Below are positions 21,522-33,400 of a stretch of DNA of 64,000 nucleotides, one piece after another. The notes under the pieces were generated by a model, which was given only the letters and a program-made list of their open reading frames with translations, did not search any database and was not told the origin of the DNA. The stretch covers positions 60,778 through 124,777 of the forward strand of contig JAPYXD010000456.1 in NCBI GenBank assembly GCA_030998225.1. The letters run 5' to 3'. The position numbers and the translations under genes are program-made. The stretch is from Diplolepis rosae. Taxonomy: Eukaryota; Arthropoda; Insecta; Hymenoptera; Diplolepididae. Every line of letters starts with the position of its first letter. Position 1 is the stretch's first letter.

Positions 21522-24086
21522 TGGCGTGTTCCATGGCAAATCGGACGGGTTCAGGACTCCATGTTTCCGATTTCCTTGAAATTTTAAGGATTGATAAACT
21601 AACATAAATAATGAAGAAACCCAAAATTTGAGATTATTTCAAGCATTATTTAAAAAGTTATGGGATAAACGAACAAAAAAAAATATTTTTGTTCTTTTTC
21701 AATTATTTAAAAACTGATTCTAGGAAAAATTCTGAAAAAATTACACAAACGTATTATTAGATGGCCGATGTGGCAGTATTTTTTGGGAAAATTTTTACTC
21801 CAAATTTAATGATAAAAAAAATGTTTTTTTCAGACAAATTGATTTTTTGAAAAAACGCCGCCTTTGAAAAATCTGAAAAAATTCACAGTGATAGCCGCAA
21901 GTATTACGCAAATTTTAGGTATGTAATTAAGGTGCGCACTCAAAAATTGTGCGAAATATGAATTTTTTTGTAAAGTGGTGCGCGTGGAATCACGATCTTC
22001 GATCGACGGCGTCGGGCGCAAGTTCCACTATATACTTACTATCTGCTTTTTCGAGAACGTTATTATCAAAAAGTGATGGGAAGTGATGATTAATTGTTCA
22101 ATTATCGCTTTATACTCATAACATATGAATAATGTAATGATTTTTATAATTATACATAAATTATCAAAAAAATAATTTTTTTTGTTATCATGAAAATAAA
22201 TTAGTTGGTAAGAAATCCACGAGAGTTTATTTTCAAAGAGCAGTTGACATGATTCGACAAAAAAGGAAACATTGTTGTAATCCATACAAAAACAAAAACC
22301 GTAAGTGAATATTACGTGATTTTTGACTCTCGATACAAATAGAAATATACTGAAATCATCACGTGCTGATTTATAAATAATTTTATGTGCCTCAGCCGCG
22401 GAAACTCGTTTTTCCGTTACAGCTGAGAGTAAAGCAATGTTGTATATTCCGTTACAGAGGAATACAATGTAGAAATTGAACTGCGCATGTGCATTATAGT
22501 CTTACAGCGGAACGCAATCTGTTTCTTATTCTTCTTCTTCTTTCTTCTTCTTCGTACAGCGTTAGCACTGACTACTACACAAGACCGATAAAATCAAAAT
22601 GGCCGGGACTAGTCGCCAATTTGCGCCCGCTTCGTACAACTAGCGCAGCAAACAACTACAATAAGTACTAGATTAGATTCCAATGTACGCATAAAAACTC
22701 TTATCCGCACCACAGTCACATAAAATAGAATATGTGCCAATGCACACAATTCGGGACATTGCGAGACTCGCGACAATGCTCGCAGGACTGATCGCGCCTC
22801 GGATTCGTCTCGGCTTTGTCTCGACTTCGTCTCGGCTTTGCCTCAGCTACGTCTCGGCTACGCCTCGACTACGCCTTGGCTTCGATCTCCTGCGAGCATT
22901 GTCGCTCGTCACGCAATCACCCTCATTGTATGCCTAGGCACATAATATACTATATCAAGCCTCAGCTTAAAAATCATTTTCCTCTTAATAGATTATACTG
23001 GCAGCTTCAAATGAAAGCAGTTTAAGGGCATTCCCAGAGCATTTTCTCAATAAATTTAAAGATGTCAAAAAAATGCTCTCCTTTGCAACACATACAGGAT
23101 AAGAGTTATAAAAGATGAAGTTTTAGAAGAAGGATAGAAAATAATAAGATTTGTTCCTCCTAGCATTTATGTTTTCTTTCTTAATTGTTAAAATTACCAG
23201 AAATCGGTGAATGACTCGCAAAATCTTCCTTCTCACGGCCTCCAGGTACCATCCGGTTCAAAAAATCTCTCGAAGACAATAATATTGACGAAAAATCAGA
23301 GTCCTTGCGATTTATCACATTCTCATCAACGTACAATTCAAAAAATCACTCTTCATACTTTCTGACGTAAAAAATTTGTTCGTGGATTTATTACGAACAC
23401 ATTTATTTTCATGATAATAAAAAAAATTATTTTTTTGATAATTTATGTATAATCATAAAACTCATTACATTATTCATATGTTATGAGTATAAAGCGATAA
23501 TTAAACAATTAATAATCACTTCCCATCACTTTTTGATAATAACGTTCTCGAAAAAGCAGATAGTAATAGAACATTAGTGGAACTTGCGCCCGACGCCGTC
23601 GATCGAAGATCGTGATTCCACGCGCATCACTTTACAAAAAAATTCATATTTCCCGCAATTTTCGAGTGCGCACCTTAATTATATACCTAAAATTTTGCGT
23701 AATACTCGGGGCTATCATTATACATTTTTTCAGATTTTTCAAAAATTTTCAAGATTTTCAAAAATCAATTTGCTCGAACAAAAAATATGTTTTGTTATTA
23801 AATTTGGAGTAAAAATTTGTCCGAAAAATGCTACTACATCGGCCATCTAATAAAACGTTGGTGTAATTTTTTTCAGAATTTTTCCTAGTTTCAGTTTTTA
23901 AATAATTGAAAAAGAACAAAAATATTTTTCTTTGTTCGTTTATCCCATAACTTTTTCAATAATGCTTGAAATAATCTCAAATTTTGGGTTTCTTCATTAT
24001 TTATGTTAGTTTATCAATCCTTAAAATTTCAAGGAAATCGGAAACATGGAGTCCTGAACCCGTTCGATTTGCCATGGAACACGCCA
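21522..24086. mobile_element. 2.6-kb foldback transposon inserted in relic env
   Basis: Long inverted arms (about 21,522-22,225 and 23,385-24,086) begin TGGCGTGTTCCATGGCAAATCG and are flanked by TA (21,520-21,521 and 24,087-24,088). The flanks join to the uninterrupted env text seen at 50,570-50,590. A longer ATAT duplication cannot be excluded because the site is ATAT. The loop contains another repeat (22,397-22,953). Frames read across the arms on either strand are mirror copies. Confidence 0.85.
22397..22953 (+). repeat. Dispersed repeat with CTCGGCTTCGT microrepeats, copy 1
   Basis: It starts near CGCGGAAACTCG and ends GCCTAGGCACATAATATACTAT. It includes a run of CTCGGCTtCGT-type 11-12-mers (22,800-22,890). 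A near-identical copy is at 29,259-29,815. ATTATGTGCCT at the right end is the complement-like partner of TTATGTGCCT just before copy 1, hinting at terminal inverted repeats. Non-coding. Confidence 0.75.
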
Positions 24087-24088
24087 TA

Positions 24089-25232
24089 TGTACTACTTCT
24101 CCTGCAATAATAGACATGTATCCTGGACCTTTCATCAGATCGTAGGCACATTCCTCAGGTGCTTGAGTTGCTATAATTAAGGAATTTTTGAAGATTCGTT
24201 GTTCAAGCTGACACTTATAGGTGTCATGATACAATTTACTCATTTCTCCGAAAATGTGTCTTTCGACATAAATGAATTTTGAATTTATATATGTAAAAAG
24301 GGCCATATTTTCAACTAATAGTTGTTTATTTTCCAAAAATGTATTCCTCGAGTAGTTTCGAAAATCAATAATTTTGGATGTTCTGTACGTACTAAAACGT
24401 AGTTACACAGAGGTTGCATGGCTTTTTGAGCTAAAACTAAAATTATATCATTGGTAGTTAGGGAGTATATAACTTGCGGGTTAAGAGTTGAATTATCATA
24501 CGTTTTATTTGCTGATCCTTCATATAGCACTGTATATTTTTGAAAATTACAATTGTCGTTGGGTAATGGATTCCGAAAAGTTTGTCCACCTCCTAGTTCA
24601 TCAGTACACGTAGTATCAGAGAGTGAACAAATTACTTCAGATTTTACATGAATTTTGTCTGTATTTATATTGATTGTTGCTTGGTATTCTTGTAGGGTTA
24701 TTCTGTATTTTGCATATGCAATAACGTTTTCCCATGTTCCAGAAAGATCAAAATATTGTGATCCTGAGCATTGTCCATTGACTTGTGTAGATCCTGCTAA
24801 CATTATAGCATGTGAGGAAGTTCTATTGATTTTTAGACCAGTTATTTGTGTATTTAGGGAGACTAAAAATACTCCAGTTTCATGCATTTTGCTACATTGA
24901 TCTTTAGACACTTCTTGGATGTATTCTCTGTATTCGTTAATAACGGCTGATGTGTGAGAGTGCATTCCACCATATTCAATTTTTCTGTCTACTTCTACTT
25001 TACATTGAATAATTTTTGTCAAGGTAAAGTCACTTAATTGTAAAAGTTGAAGGTATATTTTTTCTACTTGTACCTGAGCTTCTGGAATATCGCATTCTCC
25101 TACCTCCAGTAAAGACAATGTTGTTATATTCAGGTGATTTTTCCCACAGTCATATCCAATGATGGCGTGTACTGTACCACTCCAAAGTAAAAGGCAAAAG
25201 ATGTTGTAGATTTTCTTGACTTTTGGTTTCAT
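24089..25232 (-). pseudogene. Relic jingchuvirus-like envelope glycoprotein, N-terminal part
   Basis: From the ATG at 25,232 there is a hydrophobic signal-like start, then IIGYDCG, NITTLSLLEVGECDIP and many Cys and N-x-T/S sites, matching the ORF at 51,788-52,285 over its whole length. A frameshift near 24,335 and the foldback at 24,086 end it. A splice acceptor (TTTTACAG) sits three bases upstream of the ATG. Family: class III-type glycoprotein of chuvirus relatives captured by LTR elements. The gene is dead. Confidence 0.75.
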
Positions 25233-25320
25233 TATCTGTAAAATTTATTTCTCGATTAGCAGCTGGTAACTGCTAATAAATTCCTCTTTTTTTTCAAAAA
25301 AAAGTTATTAAATTTATACT

Positions 25321-25600
25321 TAGTTGGGCATATCTAGGATGTCGGCTAAAAATTCTTGATCGGATGGTCGTAAGCTTTTTAGTGAATATAATATGCGTAA
25401 GGTCCTCTTCTTTTGATTGTTAAAATTATGTCTTTGATTATTTCTGGATTTGTTATATCTGAAGACCAATGTGGTACGTTGCAATCATCATAATTAAATA
25501 TTTCATTTATGAATAAGTATGGCCATAAGGCTTTCATATCAATTGGACGAACGATTAAATCACATAATAAATCAATGCGTTGGCGATGTTTTGGTTCCAT
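25321..25600 (-). pseudogene. Relic CARD-only protein
   Basis: Homologue of the intact CARD ORF at 52,435-52,716 in the same position between integrase and env. Shared features: the first-helix HRQRID, ALWPYL, NYDDCNVP-type turn, a helix of KDI..TIK then RGP-x-AY, and, after one frameshift near 25,380, SLRPSD...LADILDM. The ATG at 25,600 follows a splice acceptor (GATTGCAG). The pattern of residues kept between the two copies suggests it encoded a folded protein when active. Confidence 0.7.
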
Positions 25601-25649
25601 TGTGATCTGCAATCATTTTTATTTAATTTTAATTCTCTTTCCTCTGATT

Positions 25650-27363
25650 GGTTGTTGGTGGCGTTATACACGAAAGTCTGAGTCTATTAATATTAACGAT
25701 TTTAGGTTTATTTTTAACTGAAATTTTTATGTTTCCTTTGCCTAATATTTCAAGTACTTCGTATGGTCCTGAGTATTGATTTTCGAATTTCTTTAGTTCT
25801 CCACCTTCCAGTAAAAATACACTATTTCCGATTTTAAAATTTTGTGAATTAATTTTTCTGTCGTAATATTCCTTTTATTTTTCTTTAGTTGTTATTAAAT
25901 TTTGTCTTGCTATTCCACGCATTTCATGTAATTTTGTAATTAATTTTGTCATATACATATCGTAAGTTTCCATTTTTTCGTGTTCTGGTAAAGGATCGCC
26001 TGATGGTAAACGTGCTAATTTTCCAAAAACTAATTCCAGTCATCCCATTCTGCATTATTTTCGATAAATTGTTTAAGATATTCCTTAAGAACATGATGGG
26101 ATCTTGCCAATGATCCGTTTGATTGAGGATGATAAGCAGTATCTGCTCCTTGATCTGTTAAAACCGCTTTTGGCGAGCCATATATGCTAATAAATTTCTT
26201 AACAAAAGCATCTGCTATTCTTCCAGCTTGATGATTTGGAAGTGGAATTGCTAAAGAATATTTAGTAAAATTACCCTGAATTGTAAGTATATACTGATTT
26301 TGTGCTGAAGTTATTGGTAGCTTTCCAACAATATCCATTGATATTTTTACGAATGCGGTTCCTGGGGTATCAGTAATTACCATGAGGTTTTTTGTTTTAA
26401 CTCTTACAAGTTTTTTAAGTTGGCATTGTAAGCAAAGTTGTATGTATTTTTGTATATCTAATTTCATGTTTCGCAATAATATCTTTGTCTGATTCTATTA
26501 TAAGTCTTTGTTACTCCTTTATGTCCTCCAATAGCAGATGAATGAGCTTCTTCAATTAGTTGATTTCTTTGCTTTTTTGTAGGGTATTGTGTGATTAGAT
26601 TACAAATTATTATTTTAATTGTAGAATCCAAAAATGCTATTTTTAATGTAGCCAAAATTTCTTCCCACAAAATATTGTTAATGTGTGGTGATTTCGCAAT
26701 ACTAATTGATTTAATATTTAATTCTTTTACCATGGAATGAAGAGAATAAATCGCTAATTTAATATCTTTAGTAGTTTCTCCTAGACTTGTCTTAAATTCG
26801 TCTTCGATTGTAAGTATAAAATGGTATTGATTTCCTTTACGTAATTTTTGGACTATTCCTTTTTGTAAATTTTTAAAATTAGGTTATTTTCCACATTTTT
26901 CCAAAAGTTTAGAGCCTATATCGCGAGGTTCTCCTTTATTGCTTACAAAATATGCATAATTATCTCTTCTCATCGTTAATTGGTCGCGGCATTCAATTAT
27001 ATTCTTTTGTGTCTTAAAAAATCCGGATGTTGAAGGTTGATCAGGGGGTGGCTCTGGGGGTGGTCTTTCTTCTGTAAAATCGCAATCATCAGAGTTTTCA
27101 GAATTCCTTATTTCTAATCTGTCCAAGTGCTCATTCTCACTTCCATTTCCTTCGTTCTGGAAATTTTCCTGTGTTTCTTTTTCTTCACCTGCACTTGATA
27201 AGTCAGAATTTGATTCAAAATAACATTCTTCTTTAAATTCTTCTTCTTCATTTTCCTTAAGGTAGTTGTCGTGCCAAAAATCAGTCTCTGGAAAAAGAAG
27301 TTTTTCTATGATTTCAAGACTGGTAATTATATCATCAGCCGTGTCATATGTAAGGAAAGACAC
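25650..27363 (-). pseudogene. Relic Gypsy pol: acidic linker and integrase
   Basis: 27,363-26,884 encodes a Glu/Ser-rich region, then PPPEPPP and ECRDQLTMRRDNYAYFV, matching the linker of the younger copy. 26,733-26,030 is integrase with the HLIEEAHSS-type zinc region (EEAHSSAIGGHKGV), the first catalytic Asp (SMDIVGKLP) and the second (LTDQGAD). Residues between the second Asp and HPQSNG are deleted. The expected catalytic Glu in SLERSHH is Ala (SLARSHH). The C-terminal chromodomain-like/GPY region decays from 26,030 to about 25,650. Nothing upstream (RT, gag) is present. Confidence 0.8.
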
Positions 27364-27478
27364 TCTTTTTAATAAAAAAACTTTTAAAATTACGAAAAAT
27401 AATATTTTAATAATGTTTTTTGTAATAGGATATTTCCTTATTATCGCTTCTTACCAATTTTTTGAAAACGATTGAAGT

Positions 27479-27709
27479 TTCTTAAATCGTAGCTTATTTT
27501 TTCGATGAAAATATTCTCTACAAATTAACCGTTTCCAATTTTTGAAAATGAATCAATTATTATCAAATTCAGCAATTTGTTTATAAAAATTTCGTTTTGG
27601 AAAATTGTTTTTTAATGATTTCAACCATTAAAGAATTTATTTTCAAAAATTGGAAACGGTTAAGTTGTAGAGAATATTTTCATCGAAAAAATAAGCTATG
27701 ATTCAAGAA
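27479..27709. repeat. Inverted repeat at the broken edge of the pol relic
   Basis: Arms about 27,479-27,553 and 27,632-27,709 are close reverse complements (CTTATTTTTTCGATGAAAATATTCTCTACAA and its partner), with a ~78-base loop. Likely a MITE. Confidence 0.8.
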
Positions 27710-27710
27710 A

Positions 27711-28463
27711 CTGTCACGTCCACCCTTTCTAACACCAGCTGTTTTTATTCCCCTTTAGTTTTCTTTGAGTTTGAAAACTTTTGCCGCGCGCCATACACAT
27801 GGCCCCACTTTGGCGCCATATCAGTCCCTCTTAAGGCAATAGCTTTCTTCCGCGACAGACAGCATATACAAAATTTACAAATACAGAAGAATTGACGAAC
27901 TTAATGGAAAAAGGTAATAAAAATGAAAGAAGAACAGATTTCCAGATTTCTTGAACCCTTCTAATATAAACTTTTCCAGGACCAATTGACGTACAGCACT
28001 TTAACTAGATTATAAACAGATGTTTCTCGCGTGGGAAAGTTATTCGTTTTACAAAAAGAAAAAGAAAAAAGATTACTTTTGAAGACCTAGTTAAATATTA
28101 TAAATTTATTATATTTAATTGTTAATACCCGTAAACCAACTTAACTGATCATCTTATGCGCAAAGCCTACGTTTATATACTATCACCTCCTCTTATTAAC
28201 ACTTATTTCTTTTTAATATAAACATTTTAACTAAATGATGTTGCCATACATACAAAAATTATTGTAAAATTTGATCTAACTTGTTATACAAAATATTTAG
28301 GGTTTATCTTTAAACAATTAGCCAATGTAAGTCTAAGTAACAAAATTATATGTATTAGAAATTATTGTTAAAAAACAGGAATCAGAAGCCTCGGTTGAAG
28401 ATGGGAAAGGTACTTGAAGAGCCATCTTTTGAGGGGAGCCAAAAACTACTTAAAGATGAGACA
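27711..28463 (-). mobile_element. Possible solo LTR (TGTCTC...GTGACA)
   Basis: Read on the minus strand it starts TGTCTCATC after a purine run GCGGGGGAG (like a polypurine tract) and ends GACGTGACA at 27,711. No partner LTR or internal genes are seen. Boundaries rest on TG...CA ends and the purine run only. Confidence 0.35.
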
Positions 28464-29258
28464 CTCCCCCGCACTTAAGCACTTATGGGTCTTAGAAATT
28501 TGATAAACCAATCATATAAGAAATTAACCACCTTCAAGGGGTTGGGAAATGGAAAAGTAGGGAGATTAGGGCGTGGATTAGTTTTTTAAAAGGACCAAAA
28601 AGTCTCTCGGTTAGTCACGAACTCGCTGACTTTCAGTCAGTCAGTTTTTAAAAAAACAAATACTAAAGCATTTCTCTCTTTTTCAAATTTCGGTAGTTCG
28701 GTTGTTCGGTTGTTCGGTTTTTTTAATAAAATAAAATCTCAAGTCTCGTTCAATCGGTTTTTATTCCTCGCAGTTAATTTTTATTCTCAACAACTTTCGG
28801 TTCGACCAGTTCCGGTTCCACAAGTGGCAGTGCTTACTTCAGCCCACCTTCAATTGAGACTTCTGAGGGTTTCTTTTCATCAAGAATTGTGTTTCTTCAA
28901 AATAAAGAGAAGTAAGTACCAATTTTTGTTGCTGTCTACCTTTTCCTTCTTTCGTTTTGTAAAAATTACATTTAGTCTGTTTTTTTTATTGGACGATAAT
29001 TTCTTTATCCTCCAAGGAGAGTCCATGGTCCTGTACCAGGACCGAATTGCTCCTTTTTCCTTCCTAAAACCTTCCCGGTTTTTCTTTTAAGCTCCAGCTT
29101 GGTTGGAGTACTAGGAAAACCATTTCTTTCAATTCACAAATAATTTTCCCTAGGTTAAGGAGCTTTTTCTAAAGGGTCCCAAGCTATTGAGCTAAAGCTC
29201 AAGCTTAAAAATTTTTTAATTTAAATATTTGTGTGATGTCCCTAGGACGTCACATAAA
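28464..29258. other. Non-coding; LTR-like features
   Basis: Contains repeated GGTTGTTCGGTT, a CTGACTTTCAGTCAGTCAG stretch and a near-palindrome TGTGATGTCCCTAGGACGTCACA (29,232-29,254) that could be the end of another LTR. The 126-codon frame read through it is Phe/Leu-rich and not gene-like. Confidence 0.35.
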
Positions 29259-29815
29259 CGCGGAAACTCGTTACAGCTGAGAGTAAAGCAATATTGTATA
29301 TTCCGTTACAGAGGAATACAATGTAGAAATTGAACTGCGCATGCGCATTATAGTCTTACAGCGGAACGCAATCTATTTCTTATTCTTCTTGTTCTCACTT
29401 CTCCTTCGTACAGCGTTAGCGTTAGTGCTAACGCTGTACGAAGAACACTACACAAGACCGATAAAATCAAAATGGCCGGGACTAGTCGCCAATTTGCGCC
29501 CGCTTCGTACAACTAGCGCAGCAAACAACTACAATAAGTACTAGATTAGATTCCAATGTACGCATAAAAACTCTCATCCGCACCACAGTCACATAAAATA
29601 GAATATGTGCCAATGCACACAATTCGGGACATTGCGAGACTCGCGACAATGCTCGCAGGACTGATCGCGCCTCGGATTCGTCTCGGCTTTGTCTCGGCCT
29701 TGCCTCAGCTACGTCTCGGCTACGCCTCGACTATGCCTTGGCTTCGATCTCCTGCGAACATTGTCGCTCGTCACGCAATCACCCTCATTGTGTGCCTAGG
29801 CACATAATATACTAT
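29259..29815 (+). repeat. Dispersed repeat with CTCGGCTTCGT microrepeats, copy 2
   Basis: Near-identical to 22,397-22,953 in the same orientation. It differs by an extra inverted GTACAGCGTTAGC...GCTAACGCTGTAC hairpin (29,408-29,440) and small indels. Confidence 0.8.
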
Positions 29816-30369
29816 TGGAGGCCCCGGAGGGATACTTTAGAAAAGCTCTTTAAATTTTGTGTTCGATTCTTTTTTTTACCTTTGTAAATATAAAGTAAAC
29901 TAATATTTTCTCTTTCCATACTAATTTTATTAAATCAAAAAGAATTCTAAACCTAAAATGAAACAAATTCTACTAAATTCATGAAAAATCATGAATCTCT
30001 GAATCTTTGAAGTAAAATAATTCAAGAATTTACTAAAACTACGAAAATTATAAAGTTCTAAATCTAAAAATCTATGAAGGGGGTCCACCTGTAAAATTTT
30101 CGAAAAATCGATTTTTTTTGGACATTTTTTGCATCTTTAAGATATGACTAATGATGTCCTTAAGCAATTTTCATGAATTCAACCTAATTAAAGTGTGACA
30201 GGACGCCAAATGTGAGTCTACAATAAAAGTTCTGTTGTGTTTCCAAACTTTAAACGCGTTTTTCTAGAAACCTTGTTTTTGAAATTTGTGTGCAGGATTG
30301 AAAAAAATCTACTTAACAGATTGACTTGAAATTTTAAAACAAACCTTCAAAATAACGTTAAACTTATTC
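29816..30369. other. AT-rich sequence and 3' part of a mariner
   Basis: The first part is related to the AATTCTAAATCTAA low-complexity sequence that resumes at 31,620. The last part should hold the mariner's non-coding end; its terminal repeats could not be paired by eye. Confidence 0.4.
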
Positions 30370-31444
30370 TCATTTTCGAATTAGTTCTCCTAACAAACAT
30401 TCCCGAAAAAGCGTTCGAAATGCCATTGGATTCTACACATTTTGCCCATCTTTTAGGCAAAACATGGATACCATTCCAAAAAAACTTTTTCTCTTTCAAG
30501 GCAAACCATTCGACGAGCCATTTTTCGACTTCTTCAAAATTGGCGAAGCGCTGCTATGCGAGTGAGTGTCCCATCGATGCGAAAAGGTGATAGTCGGACG
30601 AGGCGAGGTCTGAAGAGTACGGCGGGTGCGATAATATTTCCCAATTCAATGCTTTTAATGTGTTCTTCACCACTTTAGCGGTATGAGACGGTGCGTTGTC
30701 ATGTCGTAGGATAACTTTGCCATGTCTTCGGGCCCATTCCGGCCGTTTTTCGATCAACGCATGATTCAAATTGATAATTTGTTGTCGGTAGCGATCCGTA
30801 TTCACCGTCTCACCAGGTTTTAATAACTCGAAGTACACCACACCACACTGGTCCCACCAAACACAGGGCATTGTCTTACGGCCAAAGCGATTTGGCCTTG
30901 GAGTCGATGGGCCGACCTCACCCGGTGAAAGCCATGATTTTTTCCGCTTCGGGTTCTCGAAATAAATCCATTTTTCGTCCCCCGTGACAATTCGATGCAG
31001 AAAAGATTTCCTTTGGAACCGTTGAAGCAGCATTTCACAAATGGTTTTTCGATTTTCCATTTGTCTATCGTTCAGTTAGTGTGGTACCCATTTTCCATAC
31101 TTTTGGATTTTTCCCATGGCTTTTAAACGTTGGCAAATTGCTCCTCGGGTCATAGTTAGTGTCTGTGCCAATTGCTGTTGCGATTGGGTTGGGTCTTCAT
31201 CCAATAACACCTGCGATTTCTGGTCTTCGAACTTTTTCGCTGCACCAGGATGTTCATTGTTTGTTAAATCGAAATCTCCACTTTTAAATTGACGAAACCG
31301 TGGCTCACATGTTCTAATCACTGGAGCATGTTCACCATAAGTTTCTAGCAGCAATCGATGAGCTTCAACTGCTTTTTTCTTTTGATGAAATAAGAAAAGC
31401 AACGAATGCCGCAAACGCGATTTACTTGGAAAGAAACTCGACAT
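30370..31444 (-). pseudogene. Mariner transposase, dead
   Basis: A full-length mariner transposase (DD34D, cut-and-paste transposition at TA). The start MSSFFPSKSRLRHSLLFLF and helix-turn-helix region are recognisable, as are GDEKWIYFENP (first Asp), HDNAPSHTA (second Asp) and SSDYHLF (third Asp). A TAA at about 31,074 follows KWVPH, and a frameshift near 30,555 shifts the C-terminal tail, which then runs to a stop at 30,370. All three catalytic Asp codons are kept. Confidence 0.85.
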
Positions 31445-31619
31445 ATTCACTGAGGTAAACAACTATGATGCTATTATTTTGGCAGAGTGTAATTGTGTAT
31501 TTTTGAAGGTTATTGTCCATGGAAAAATATGACATAGATGCCAAATCATAGAAATGTATACATGTCTCTAGCGACATCTATGAGTAAAACCGGTAAATTT
31601 CAACTAACACCACTGGTAT

Positions 31620-33120
31620 GCTTAAAAAAAACTAAATGAAATTCTGATAAATCTACAAAAAATTATAAGATTCCAAATCTAGAAAATTCCATTGAATTAA
31701 CTATATCAAGAAAGAAATGAAATTTTACTAAATATATGAAAGATCATAAAATTCTAAATCTAAGAATCCATTCAATTTTCTATGTCAAAAAGGAAATAAA
31801 ATAAATTTATTAAAAAATTCATGAAACTCTAAATCTTTGAAAAAAAATAATTCAAGAATCTAATAAATCTACAAAAATTCTAAATCTAAAATTTACGAAA
31901 TCCGAAGAACTATTGAATTTATTATATCTGTGGAAGAAAAGAAACAAAATTTTACTAATTCTATAAATCGACTAAACCTATGAAAGATCATAAAATTCTA
32001 AATCTAGGAATCCATTCAATTTTCTATGTCAAAAAGGAAATAAAACAAAATCTAAGAAATTTATTAAAAAATTCATGAAACTCTAAATCTTTGAAAAAAA
32101 AATAATTCAAGAATCTAATAAATCTACGAAAAATTCTAAATCTAAAATTTACAAAATCCGAAGAACTATTGAATTTATTATATCTGTGGAAGAAAAGAAA
32201 CGAAATTTTACTAATTCTATAAATCGACTAAACCTATGAAAGATCATAAAATTCTAAATCTAAGAATCCATTCAATTTTCTATGTCAAAAAGGAAATAAA
32301 ACAAAATCTAATAAATTTATTAAAAAATTCATGAAACTCTAAATCTTTGAAAAAAAATAATTCAAGAATCTAATAAATCTACGAAAAATTCTAAATCTAA
32401 AATTTACAAAATCCGAAGAACTATTGAATTTATTATATCTGTGGAAGAAAAGAAACGAAATTTTACTAATTCTATAAATCGACTAAACCTATGAAAGATC
32501 ATAAAATTCTAAATCTAAGAATCCATTCAATTTTCTATGTCAAAAAGGAAATAAAACAAAATCTAATAAATTTATTAAAAAATTCATGAAACTCTAAATC
32601 TTTGAAAAAAAATAATTCAAGAATCTAATAAATCTACGAGAAATTCTAGATCTAAAATTTAAGAAATCCGAAGAACTATTGAATTTATTATATCTGTGGA
32701 AGAAAAGAAACGAAATTTTACTAATTCTATAAATCGACTAAACCTATGACAGATTATAAAATTCCAAATCTAAAATTCCTTGAATTTACTATGTGTTTAA
32801 AAGAAACTAAATGAAATTCTAATGAATCTATGAAAAATTTTAAGATTCTAAATCTGAAACTCCATTGAATATACTATATCAAAAAAGAAATTAAATTTTA
32901 CTAAATCTTTGAAAGGTCGAGAAACTCTAAATCTATAAAAAAATATCTATAAATCGACATAATCTATGAAAAATTATAAAATTCTAAATTTAAAAAAAAC
33001 CATTGAATATCTGCAAAGTTCCTAAATCTGAAAAAATACCGTATTCGAAATCTTCTAAATCTGAAAATTTAAATGCCTAAAAAAGTTCCTATATCTGAAT
33101 TCGACTAAATTTAAAGAAAA
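31620..33120. repeat. 254-bp satellite array and related low-complexity DNA
   Basis: Units beginning GAAAGATCATAAAATTCTAA recur near 31,738, 31,984, 32,238, 32,492 and 32,747 (periods about 246-255). The three central units are almost identical. Each contains a TTCAATTTTCTATGTCAAAA phrase and a TATATCTGTGGAAGAAAAG phrase. Flanks on both sides are diverged relatives. Non-coding. Confidence 0.9.
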
Positions 33121-33400
33121 AAATCTACCCGCCTCGCGGGCACATTCTCATCGCGCGCTTCGCGCGCAGCTCGCAAGCTTGAGCGCGCCTAGGGCGTGCG
33201 GTTTGATCGTCGTGCTTCGTGCTCCGTTCTCTCTGGACCTCGCGCTTCGCGCTCGGTCTTGTGCTCTTCGCATACATTTAAGTTTATTCCTTATAATTTA
33301 ATACTAAAGCTCAAACCAATTTTATAATATTAAAAGATGATGTAAATTACTCATTTTCTCAAATTCACTATATTTCTTTTTCAGTTTAAGGGGTTACAAC
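33121..33400 (-). repeat. GC-rich dispersed repeat, inverted copy
   Basis: Reverse-complement relative of 5,605-5,940: GCGCGCTTCGCGCGCAGCTCGC, GCGCTTCGCGCTCGGTCTTG and the AT-rich core with ACCAATTTTATAATATTA. Confidence 0.75.

Noticed and set aside
22489..23025. Plus-strand frames with Arg/Leu/Ala/Ser repeats, also at 29,341-29,807
   Set aside because: They are readings of the CTCGGCTTCGT microrepeats in a non-coding dispersed repeat.
28710..29090. 126-codon plus-strand frame
   Set aside because: Phe/Leu-rich translation of T-rich LTR-like DNA without recognisable domains.
31738..32760. Regular repeats considered as CRISPR
   Set aside because: Units are 254 bp, contiguous, with no unique spacers, in eukaryotic DNA.
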